Origin: an uncultured Mollicutes bacterium
Lineage (GTDB): Bacteria > Bacillota_I > Bacilli_A > ML615J-28 > CAG-313
Length of the DNA: 13,037 bases
Direction: 5' to 3'
Assembly (NCBI GenBank): GCA_900538885.1
Contig: UQAI01000042.1
Span: 1 to 13,037 of the forward strand
The notes under the pieces are model-generated. The model did not search any database and was not told the origin of the DNA. It saw only the letters and a program-made list of their open reading frames with translations. This document shows, piece after piece, positions 7,040-13,037 of this stretch. How positions within the stretch are numbered: the first letter of the stretch is position 1; every line of letters starts with the position of its first letter. A program made the position numbers and the translations under genes.

Positions 7040-7924
7040 ATGAATGGATTATTAGTAATAAATAAACAACAAGGGGTAACAAGCCATGATGTTGTAAATG
7101 ATATTAGGCATATTTTTAAGACTAAACAAGTTGGTCATTTGGGTACCTTAGATCCACTCGCAACAGGGGTTTTAGTTATTTGCATAGGTGATGCAACCAA
7201 ACTTGTTCAATTTTTGGAAAATGTAAACAAAGAATATGAGTGTGAAGTTACACTAGGTATTGAAACTAACTCGTATGACATAACCGGAGAAGTTGTTAAA
7301 ACAGAAAATATAACTAGTCTTAATGAAAAAGAAATAGATGATGCCTTGGCAAGCTTTTTAGGTAAAAGTATGCAACTACCACCAATTTATTCGGCTATTA
7401 AAAAAAATGGTAAAAAACTTTATGAATATGCTCGTAAAAATCAAGATGTTGAAATATCACCACGTGAAATTGAAGTATCAACAATTAAACGCATAAGTGA
7501 TGTGATTTACTCAGATAATAAAGCAAAGTTTATTTTTAAAGTGACTGTCTCTAAAGGCACATACATAAGAAGCCTTTGTCATGACTTAGGGGTAAAACTG
7601 AACGTACCTGCCACAATGAGTGGGTTAAGAAGAACTAGAAATGGTGAGTTTGATCTTCAAAATAGCTTTACCATTGATGAAGTTAGAGCAGGGCATTTCG
7701 ATTTAATTTCTATGCTTGATGCGTTACGCCATTATGATATGGTTGAAAATGATGAAATAGTGAAAAAAGCTATGAATGGCATGAAAATATCACTTTTGAT
7801 GATAAAAGAAGTTTTAGGAAAATTACCAGCAAAAATTATAGTTTGTCATAAAGGCGAACTTGTAGCGATATATTTAAGAGATGATGAATTACATTGTTAC
7901 AAGGCAGGTCGCGTATGGAAGTAG
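7040..7924 (+). CDS. truB: tRNA pseudouridine-55 synthase
   Basis: Isomerises U55 in the T-loop of nearly all tRNAs. The 294-aa protein opens with MNGLLVINK and TSHDVV, typical of the family start. It carries GHLGTLDPLATG with catalytic Asp38, YECEVTLG and SYDITGEV, PPIYSAIKKNGK, SKGTYIRSLCHDLG and LRRTRNGEF. A short PUA-like tail ends in GRVWK. The ATG at 7040 was chosen over an in-frame GTG at 7031 because the GTG is part of the AAGGTG ribosome site (7028-7033). Its last 10 nt overlap ribF. The truB-ribF-rpsO-pnp order is the familiar Bacillus block, but nusA, infB and rbfA, which usually precede truB, are absent here. Confidence 0.96.
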   Translation: MNGLLVINKQQGVTSHDVVNDIRHIFKTKQVGHLGTLDPLATGVLVICIGDATKLVQFLENVNKEYECEVTLGIETNSYDITGEVVKTENITSLNEKEIDDALASFLGKSMQLPPIYSAIKKNGKKLYEYARKNQDVEISPREIEVSTIKRISDVIYSDNKAKFIFKVTVSKGTYIRSLCHDLGVKLNVPATMSGLRRTRNGEFDLQNSFTIDEVRAGHFDLISMLDALRHYDMVENDEIVKKAMNGMKISLLMIKEVLGKLPAKIIVCHKGELVAIYLRDDELHCYKAGRVWK

Positions 7925-8847
7925 TTAACTTTAATGAATATTTGAAAAAAAATGATAATTTTGAATTATCGGTTAGTATTGGTGATTTTGATGGTGTACA
8001 TTTAGGACATCAAGCCCTAATAAGAAAAGTGAAAGAACTTTCTAAAATTCATAATAGTAAAAGTGCAATTATAACTTTTGACCCACATCCTTCAATGATT
8101 TTAGGCAAAACGGATGAATATGAGTATGTTACACCGCTAAATGAAAAAATTAGAGTACTTGAATCTTATGGCTTAGATTATTTAATATTAATAGATTTTG
8201 ATGAAACATTAATGAAAACTTCACCACAAGATTTTGTGCTAAATTATTTACTCAAAATTAATGTTATTGATGTGGTAGTAGGATATGATTTTACGTTTGG
8301 AGCTAATAAGCTTGGTGAGGCTTGTATGATTAATCAACTATCCAGTGGAAAAATTCGAGTAGAAATAATTGATGAAATAAAATATAAAAGTTCTAAAGTT
8401 GGCACAACCTTAATAAAAAAAGAACTAAAAAATGGTAATTTAACAGATGTTTATTATATGCTTGGTAGATTTTACCGAATTTGTGGTATCGTTGGTAAAG
8501 GTCGAGGGGTAGGACGGACAATTGAGTTACCAACTGCCAACATTATTACTAATGAAAATTATGTGAAAGTAAAACCAGGTGTATACGGGGTAATTGTTAC
8601 AATTTTTGGTAAAAGATACATTGGACTTGCTAATTATGGCCATAACCCTAGTTTTAATTATAAAAATCAATTAACTTTAGAAGTTAATATTATTGACTGT
8701 AATCAAGACTTATATAATCAAAATATAATTATTGATTTTGTTACTTATATTAGGAATGAACAAGTCTTTGGTTCAAAACTTGAGTTTTTGGAACAAATTG
8801 AAAAAGATAAAAAGAAAATAATTGAAATTGTAAATAAATATTTATAA
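7915..8847 (+). CDS. ribF: bifunctional riboflavin kinase / FAD synthetase
   Basis: Makes FMN from riboflavin and FAD from FMN. Residues 1-175 form the nucleotidyltransferase (FAD synthetase) domain, with SIGDFDGVHLGH (21-32) and ITFDPHP (53-59). The C-terminal flavokinase domain has GRGVGRT, PTAN (206-209), VKPGVYGV, NYGHNPSFN and the catalytic Glu256 in LEVNII, where many relatives have EVHI. Predicted length is 310 aa, normal for the family. The ATG at 7915 lies inside the truB end (10-nt overlap), with a purine-rich AAGGCAGG just upstream. An upstream in-frame alternative start at 7894 lacks a ribosome site. No FMN riboswitch precedes it; its supply appears tied to truB by coupling. Confidence 0.95.
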   Translation: MEVVNFNEYLKKNDNFELSVSIGDFDGVHLGHQALIRKVKELSKIHNSKSAIITFDPHPSMILGKTDEYEYVTPLNEKIRVLESYGLDYLILIDFDETLMKTSPQDFVLNYLLKINVIDVVVGYDFTFGANKLGEACMINQLSSGKIRVEIIDEIKYKSSKVGTTLIKKELKNGNLTDVYYMLGRFYRICGIVGKGRGVGRTIELPTANIITNENYVKVKPGVYGVIVTIFGKRYIGLANYGHNPSFNYKNQLTLEVNIIDCNQDLYNQNIIIDFVTYIRNEQVFGSKLEFLEQIEKDKKKIIEIVNKYL

Positions 8848-8898
8848 CAACTTTTTGTATTGATTGTAAAAAGCAACAATTATCAAAAAGTTGTTTTC
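8846..8898 (+). terminator. hairpin terminator after ribF
   Basis: A 12-bp perfect stem (AACAACTTTTTG at 8846-8857 with CAAAAAGTTGTT at 8884-8895) closes a 26-nt loop that contains a further ATTGT/ACAAT mini-stem. It begins in the ribF stop codon and ends in TTTT. The stem is AT-rich and the U tract short, so termination may be partial. The rpsO promoter follows at once. Confidence 0.6.
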
Positions 8899-8905
8899 AT
8901 TATGT

Positions 8906-8934
8906 TTGCAAAAAAAGTGAAATTATAGTATAAT
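8906..8934 (+). promoter_or_regulatory. strong sigma-A promoter of rpsO
   Basis: TTGCAA (8906-8911), exactly 17 nt, then a perfect TATAAT (8929-8934). An A-rich tract fills the first part of the spacer. The predicted start is about 8941. It is the best promoter match in the window, consistent with a ribosomal protein gene. Confidence 0.85.
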
Positions 8935-8940
8935 AGATAT

Positions 8941-9007
8941 GGCCTATTGCTAAGATTTACGAATTTTCCGACGTAATTCATGGATTTAGGTATCTTTTAT
9001 AAGGAGG
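8941..9007 (+). promoter_or_regulatory. structured rpsO leader, possible S15 autoregulatory RNA
   Basis: The roughly 75-nt leader between the predicted start and the rpsO ATG can fold. GAATT (8961-8965) pairs with AATTC (8975-8979), CTAAG with TTTAG, and an alternative outer CCTA/TAGG pairing is possible. The AAGGAGG site (9001-9007) follows directly. S15 represses its own translation through 5' leader structures in several bacteria; that this leader does so is inference from position and foldability only. Competing pairings are compatible with a switch. Confidence 0.35.
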
Positions 9008-9015
9008 AAAAAAAC

Positions 9016-9288
9016 ATGGCTTGTGTAAACAAAGAAGAAAAAGCCACAATTATTGCTAATTTTGCAAGATCAGAAGGAGATACAGGTTCTCCAGAAGTAC
9101 AAATCGCAATATTAACAGCTGAAATCAACAAATTAAATGAACATTTAAAAGTTCATTCACATGATTTCCACTCTCGTCGTGGTTTGTTAAAGAAAATCGG
9201 TCATCGTCGTAATTTATTAAACTATTTAAAAAATAGTGATATTCAACGTTACCGTGAATTAATTGCCAAATTAGGATTAAGAAAGTAG
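9016..9288 (+). CDS. rpsO: 30S ribosomal protein S15
   Basis: Primary 16S rRNA-binding protein of the small-subunit platform, contacting the three-way junction of helices 20-22. The 90-aa protein matches the usual 89 aa. Hallmarks are GDTGSPEVQIAILTAEI, HLKVHSHDFHSRRGLL and IGHRRNLLNYLK, ending LIAKLGLRK. The ATG at 9016 is fixed by an AAGGAGG site at 9001-9007. An in-frame ATG at 8980 would add 12 residues, but it has no ribosome site and would run through the Shine-Dalgarno itself. Arginine codons are mostly CGT, unlike the AGA-rich neighbours truB and ribF, a mark of high expression. Confidence 0.97.
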   Translation: MACVNKEEKATIIANFARSEGDTGSPEVQIAILTAEINKLNEHLKVHSHDFHSRRGLLKKIGHRRNLLNYLKNSDIQRYRELIAKLGLRK

Positions 9289-9291
9289 GAC

Positions 9292-9315
9292 TAAAGGGCA
9301 CATTAGTGCCCTTTA
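9292..9315 (+). other. rpsO-pnp intergenic hairpin without U tract
   Basis: A perfect 10-bp stem (TAAAGGGCAC at 9292-9301 with GTGCCCTTTA at 9306-9315) with an ATTA loop, starting 4 nt after the rpsO stop. It is the most GC-rich hairpin in the protein-coding part of the window. No U run follows (TGACTATTG), so it is a poor intrinsic terminator. It may be an RNase processing site or 3'-end stabiliser between rpsO and pnp, or a leaky terminator. Confidence 0.65.
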
Positions 9316-9335
9316 TGACTATTGTGAAATCAACC

Positions 9336-9341
9336 TATAAT
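9336..9341 (+). promoter_or_regulatory. possible -10 element for pnp
   Basis: A perfect TATAAT, but the hexamer 17 nt upstream is only TTATGA and overlaps the preceding hairpin. It could give pnp its own transcript, with a 40-nt leader. Read-through from rpsO is the alternative. Confidence 0.3.
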
Positions 9342-9390
9342 AAATGATTTGTTATTGTAGTAAATATAAAAAAATAGAAAGGTATATATT

Positions 9391-11658
9391 ATGGAAAAAC
9401 AAGTATTTGAATATTCCCATCGTGGACGTAAGTTTGTCGTAGAAATAGGTGAACTTGCAAAACAAGCTCATGGAGCTTGCTTAGTTAGATATAACGATAC
9501 GGCTGTTTTAAGTACAGCTGTAGGTAGTGACAAAGCTATGGACACTGATTTTTTTCCGCTTACAGTATTATATCAAGAAAGATTATATGCAGGTGGTAAA
9601 ATTCCAGGAGGCTTTTTAAAACGTGAAGGTCGTCCAACTGAACATGAAACATTAGTTTCTCGTTTAATTGATAGACCAATTAGACCACTTTTTGCTGATG
9701 GATTTAGAAATGAAGTTCAAGTAGTTAATATGGTAATGTGTGCAAATCCTGATTATTCTGCTGCTATGGCCGCAATGTTAGGTTCTAGTATCGCATTATG
9801 TATTTCCAACATTCCATTTGAAGGACCAATCGCCGGTGTTGTTGTTGGCCGTGTTAATGGTGAATTTGTGATAAATCCAACTGTAGAAGAACTTGAACAA
9901 TCAGATATTAATTTAACTTTAGCTGGTACTGCTAAGGCGATTAATATGGTTGAGGCTGGTTCTAAACAAGTTAGTGAAGAAGATATGCTAGAAGCATTAA
10001 TGTTTGGTCATGAAGAAATCAAACGTTTATGCGCATTTGAAGAAGAAATTATTAAGGTTTGTGGTAAGGAAAAGAAAGTTGTTGACTTATTTAAAATTCC
10101 TGAAGATTTAGAAAAAGAAGTTAGAGACTTCGCTGAAAAAGACTTAGTTGTGGCTATTTCAACTCATGAAAAGAAAGCACGTGAAGCCGCAATTGAAGCT
10201 GTAAATGAGAAAACTCGTGAAGTTTTTGAAGCTAAATTTATTGCTAATCCTGAATTTAGTAAAGATGATGTTGAAAAGAATATGATTTATGTAAATATGA
10301 TTCTTGAACACATTTTAGCCGCAGAAGTTAGAAGACTTATCACAAATGATAAGATTAGACCAGATGGAAGAGCAATTGATGAAATTAGACCGTTATCTTC
10401 ACGTGTAGATATCTTTGAACGTACTCATGGTTCAGCTTTATTTACCAGGGGTCAAACTCAAAGTTTATCAACTGTTACTTTAGGTTCATTAACAGAATAT
10501 CAAATTATTGATGGTTTAGGCGTTGAAGAAAGTAAACGTTTCATGTTACACTATAATTTCCCACAATTTTCAGTAGGATCAACAGGTAAGTATGGTTCTC
10601 CTGGCCGTCGTGAAATTGGTCATGGTGCACTTGGTGAACGTTCTCTTGCTCAAGTAATTCCATCAGAAGATGAATTTCCTTATACAATTCGTGTAGTTAG
10701 TGAAATTCTTGAATCTAATGGCTCATCATCACAAGCATCAATTTGTGCTGGTACACTTGCCTTAATGGCAGCTGGTGTTCCTATTAAAGCTCCAGTAGCA
10801 GGTATTGCGATGGGACTAATTAGTGAAGATGATGATTGTTCTAAATATACTATTTTAACTGATATTCAAGGCTTAGAAGATCACTATGGTGATATGGACT
10901 TTAAAGTATCAGGTACTAGAAATGGTATTACAGCTTTACAAATGGATATTAAATGTAAGGGTATTACTCGTGAAATATTTAAAGAAGCTCTTGCCCAAGC
11001 TAAGAAAGGCCGTCTTCAAATTCTTGATCATATGATGACAACAATTAGTGAAGTAAGACCAGAACTTAGCCCATACGCTCCGAAAGTTAAGATGATTAGA
11101 ATTAACCCTGATCGCATTAGAGATGTAATTGGTAGTGGCGGCAAAGTAATTCAAGAAATCATTGAAAAATGCAATAATGTTAAAATTGATATCGAACAAG
11201 ATGGTCGTGTCTTTGTTATGCATTCAGATATGGAATGGATTAATAAGGCTATTGAAACTATTGAAAATATTACACGTGAACCAGAAGTTGGTAAAATTTA
11301 TCCTGTTAAAGTCGTTAAAATAATGGACTTTGGTGCTTTCTGTGAATTATGGCCTGGTTGTGAAGGCTTATGCCACATTTCTGCGCTTGACACTAAACGT
11401 GTAAATAAGGTTGAAGATGTTGTTCATGAAGGCGATGAAATTGTTGTAAAACTTCTTAAGATTGATGAAAAAGGTAAATTAGTTTTATCTCGTAAAGCAT
11501 TACTTCAAAAACCCGAAGAAGAAAGAAATTCAAAACCTTTAGAAACTAATGAAAAAGTTGACTCTACTGAAGCTGTTACAGAAGAAAAAACTGAAGAGGA
11601 AGTAGCTCCCGCAAAACCTAAACGTGTTTATAAACGTAAGGTGACCAAGGAGGAATAA
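9391..11658 (+). CDS. pnp: polynucleotide phosphorylase (polyribonucleotide nucleotidyltransferase)
   Basis: Phosphorolytic 3'-5' exoribonuclease of mRNA turnover, a ring-shaped trimer in the cytoplasm. Domain order over 755 aa: first RNase PH fold (about 1-140, with LYQERLYAGGKIPGGF and RPTEHETL), an all-helical linker, second catalytic RNase PH fold (about 320-545, with RGQTQSL, GSPGRREIGHG, and DIQGLEDHYGDMDFK carrying Asp497, Asp503 and Lys505), KH domain with the GSGG loop at 581-584, and S1 domain (about 633-700, VVKIMDFGAFCELWPG). A charged tail (700-755) is Glu-rich and then Lys/Arg-rich, ending KRVYKRKVTKEE. The catalytic residues equivalent to E. coli Asp486 and Asp492 are present. 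The start has a GAAAGG site 8 nt upstream. It follows rpsO as in most bacteria. Confidence 0.97.
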   Translation: MEKQVFEYSHRGRKFVVEIGELAKQAHGACLVRYNDTAVLSTAVGSDKAMDTDFFPLTVLYQERLYAGGKIPGGFLKREGRPTEHETLVSRLIDRPIRPLFADGFRNEVQVVNMVMCANPDYSAAMAAMLGSSIALCISNIPFEGPIAGVVVGRVNGEFVINPTVEELEQSDINLTLAGTAKAINMVEAGSKQVSEEDMLEALMFGHEEIKRLCAFEEEIIKVCGKEKKVVDLFKIPEDLEKEVRDFAEKDLVVAISTHEKKAREAAIEAVNEKTREVFEAKFIANPEFSKDDVEKNMIYVNMILEHILAAEVRRLITNDKIRPDGRAIDEIRPLSSRVDIFERTHGSALFTRGQTQSLSTVTLGSLTEYQIIDGLGVEESKRFMLHYNFPQFSVGSTGKYGSPGRREIGHGALGERSLAQVIPSEDEFPYTIRVVSEILESNGSSSQASICAGTLALMAAGVPIKAPVAGIAMGLISEDDDCSKYTILTDIQGLEDHYGDMDFKVSGTRNGITALQMDIKCKGITREIFKEALAQAKKGRLQILDHMMTTISEVRPELSPYAPKVKMIRINPDRIRDVIGSGGKVIQEIIEKCNNVKIDIEQDGRVFVMHSDMEWINKAIETIENITREPEVGKIYPVKVVKIMDFGAFCELWPGCEGLCHISALDTKRVNKVEDVVHEGDEIVVKLLKIDEKGKLVLSRKALLQKPEEERNSKPLETNEKVDSTEAVTEEKTEEEVAPAKPKRVYKRKVTKEE

Positions 11659-11662
11659 TATA

Positions 11663-12541
11663 ATGAAAATAGGTATAACTGCTGACTGTAGTTCAGGACT
11701 GGAGTACGCTCCATTTAAACACAATATTAAAATTACTAGGACCACAATTCACTTTGGTGAAAAAGAATTAATTGATGGAATTGACATAACTGCTGATGAG
11801 TTTTATAAAGAACTTGAAGCAAGCGATATTGTTCCTTCAACTAGTGCTCCGACGCCAAAAGAAATAATCAGATGTGTTGAGGAATATCGCAATGAAGGTT
11901 GCACAACCGTAATTCATTTTCCTATCTCTTTTGGTCTTTCAGCTTATGGCGAAAATCTACAAGCTGTTAGTGATGATTATGTGGAAGGCGTTGATTTAAA
12001 AGTTTATAATTGTAATACTGCTTGTATTATGGAAGGTTATACTGCACATTATGCGGAAATACTAGCGAGTAAAGGCTACACGGTTGAAGAAATCTTTAAA
12101 GAATGTGATCATATGAGCGATAATTCAAAAACTTACTTTTTAGTTGATGATTTGAAATATTTAGTCAAAAATGGTCGCTTAAATGTTGTTTCCGGCTTTA
12201 TTGGCGGTTTAATGAAAATTAAACCGATCTTACAACTTGGAAAGAACGTTGATGGGAAAATTGAAATTTTTGAAAAAGTAAGAACTCATGTCAAAGCGCT
12301 TGAAAGAATGTTTGAAGTTGTACAAAATGAGACCGCAAGCGCTAAAAGTGTTATCTATATTATCCAACATTCTAATCGTTTAGAAGATGCGAAAAAACTT
12401 GTAAATAAAGTGAATGAAATGTTTAATAATGTAAAACGCGTTGAGATTGCAACGGTAACGCCAACTGTTGGTGCGCACATTGGTAGTGGTGTTTTAAGCT
12501 TAGGTTATATCATTACTGATAACTTTAAAGAAGAAATATAA
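11663..12541 (+). CDS. DegV family (FakB-like) fatty-acid-binding protein
   Basis: DegV/FakB proteins bind one fatty acid and present it to the kinase FakA for phosphorylation and phospholipid synthesis; many paralogues have no assigned partner. The 292-aa length fits. Visible motifs: ITADCSSG at the N-terminus, TSAPTP (60-65), ISFGLSAY in place of the common SSxLSGTY, LVKNGRLN for KGGRI, GLMKIKPIL, and GAHIGSGVLSLG with the fatty-acid-binding His near the end. The usual DSxxxSxG segment reads NCNTACIMEG, with Cys at both Ser positions. It starts 4 nt after pnp; its AAGGAGG site (11647-11653) is within the last pnp codons, so the two are co-transcribed. No fakA or membrane lipid gene is nearby in the window, so the partner is unknown. 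Confidence 0.9.
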   Translation: MKIGITADCSSGLEYAPFKHNIKITRTTIHFGEKELIDGIDITADEFYKELEASDIVPSTSAPTPKEIIRCVEEYRNEGCTTVIHFPISFGLSAYGENLQAVSDDYVEGVDLKVYNCNTACIMEGYTAHYAEILASKGYTVEEIFKECDHMSDNSKTYFLVDDLKYLVKNGRLNVVSGFIGGLMKIKPILQLGKNVDGKIEIFEKVRTHVKALERMFEVVQNETASAKSVIYIIQHSNRLEDAKKLVNKVNEMFNNVKRVEIATVTPTVGAHIGSGVLSLGYIITDNFKEEI

Positions 12542-12545
12542 GAGT

Positions 12546-12897
12546 AAGTACATCGGGCAATCGAGCACACTTTAGGTGTGTTAGGAAAGTCCATACTAGC
12601 ACAAACTGCGATGTTTGTAGTGTTTGTGCCTAACAAACAAATAAGTTAGGGCACCAGCAATGGTGACGGCGAATGAAACCTAAAAGCTTTGGCTCATGGT
12701 GTAGTTCCTAAGGTGCCACAGAGACGAGATATCTTGGAAACAAGATAGTGGAACGGGTAAACCCCTCAAGCTAGCAACCCAAATTTTGGTAGGGGCATGA
12801 TGTAAGGAGGAATTGAACTCACCTACATTACAGTGAAAACTGAGATAAATGATTGCCGGCACGAAAGTGTTACAGAATATGGCTTATAGATGTACTT
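12546..12897 (+). ncRNA. rnpB: RNase P RNA, type B (Bacillus-like)
   Basis: Catalytic RNA of ribonuclease P, which removes tRNA 5' leaders. Its ends are set by helix P1: AAGTACATC (12546-12554) pairs perfectly with GATGTACTT (12889-12897). The 5' conserved region TAGGAAAGTCCATACTAGCA begins at 12582, and the 3' partner ACAGAATATGGCTTATAG (12872-12889) forms P4 with it. The region also contains GGCGAATGAAACCTAAAAG, the L15 GGTAAACCCC that binds tRNA CCA, and AGCAACCCAAATTTTGGTAG, the last being characteristic of type B. About 352 nt. It begins only 4 nt after the degV stop. No convincing promoter is visible; TATAAG at 12537-12542 lacks a -35. A short reverse-strand ORF across it is a coincidence. 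Confidence 0.95.
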
Positions 12898-12903
12898 TGA
12901 TTC

Positions 12904-12933
12904 AAAACCCTTAGTGATAAGGGTTTTTCTTTT
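12904..12933 (+). terminator. intrinsic terminator of rnpB
   Basis: A perfect 10-bp stem, AAAACCCTTA (12904-12913) with TAAGGGTTTT (12918-12927), a GTGA loop, and a run of nine T in ten bases at 12924-12933. It follows the P1 3' strand of rnpB by 6 nt. Classical Rho-independent terminator. Confidence 0.93.
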
Positions 12934-12993
12934 ACGTGTATTATTCTAGGTAAATTTGTAGGCTAAATATTGATAAAAATGATGTCAATAACT

Positions 12994-13022
12994 TTGCACT
13001 TTTACAAAAAAAATCTTATTTA
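12994..13022 (+). promoter_or_regulatory. weak candidate promoter at the window edge
   Basis: TTGCAC (12994-12999), 17 nt, then TATTTA (13017-13022). Its -35 resembles the TTGCAA used before truB and rpsO, but the -10 is poor. It may drive a gene beyond the window. Confidence 0.25.
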
Positions 13023-13037
13023 TAAGCGAAATTATTT

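Noticed and set aside
7880..7915. FMN riboswitch before ribF
   Set aside because: ribF starts inside truB; there is no room and no RFN-like sequence.
8980..9015. Longer rpsO start adding 12 residues
   Set aside because: No ribosome site, non-homologous extension, and the real Shine-Dalgarno lies within it.
10936..11223. Minus-strand ORFs antisense to pnp and the pnp/degV junction (also 11539-11745)
   Set aside because: Low-complexity, hydrophobic translations of conserved pnp/degV codons; no ribosome site.
12680..12862. 60-aa reverse-strand ORF
   Set aside because: It falls entirely in the RNase P RNA, whose conserved helices explain the sequence.
1..13037. CRISPR arrays, tRNAs, insertion sequences, phage or defence genes
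   Set aside because: No direct repeat arrays, tRNA T-loop/cloverleaf signatures, transposase motifs or terminal repeats were seen on either strand.

Overview
This 13 kb window comes from an AT-rich, low-GC Gram-positive chromosome (Bacillota, probably a Bacilli or Erysipelotrichia-like lineage). Three things point there: the gene block truB-ribF-rpsO-pnp, an RNase P RNA with type B (Bacillus-like) features, and strong AGGAGG-type ribosome binding sites. TGA is used as a stop (aroA, aroQ) and tryptophan is TGG, so the code is standard and this is not a Mycoplasma. The species cannot be named from the sequence alone.

Minus strand, 1-6053: one operon carries the entire shikimate pathway. In transcription order it is aroA (EPSP synthase), aroB (dehydroquinate synthase), aroC (chorismate synthase), a three-domain fusion of chorismate mutase, shikimate dehydrogenase and shikimate kinase, aroQ (type II dehydroquinase) and a short DAHP synthase. 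All seven steps from PEP plus erythrose-4-phosphate to chorismate, and the first step towards Phe/Tyr, are encoded by six ORFs. Each gene overlaps the next by 4-26 nt, which implies translational coupling. The fusion is the most unusual object here.

Centre, 6054-6955: a roughly 100-bp divergent control region holds overlapping candidate promoters and a perfect 8-bp inverted repeat. It is followed on the plus strand by a DUF368 gene (PopT-type undecaprenyl-phosphate translocase family) that is split by an apparent +1 frameshift at a T5 run.

Plus strand, 7040-11658: truB (tRNA pseudouridine-55 synthase) and ribF (riboflavin kinase/FAD synthetase) overlap and end in a hairpin. A near-consensus promoter then drives rpsO (ribosomal protein S15) through a 75-nt structured leader. 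A GC-rich hairpin without a U tract separates rpsO from pnp (polynucleotide phosphorylase).

Plus strand, 11663-12933: a DegV-family fatty-acid-binding protein is coupled to pnp by a 4-nt gap. The RNase P RNA (rnpB) begins about 5 nt after the degV stop and ends at a textbook intrinsic terminator. The last 100 bases hold only a weak candidate promoter.
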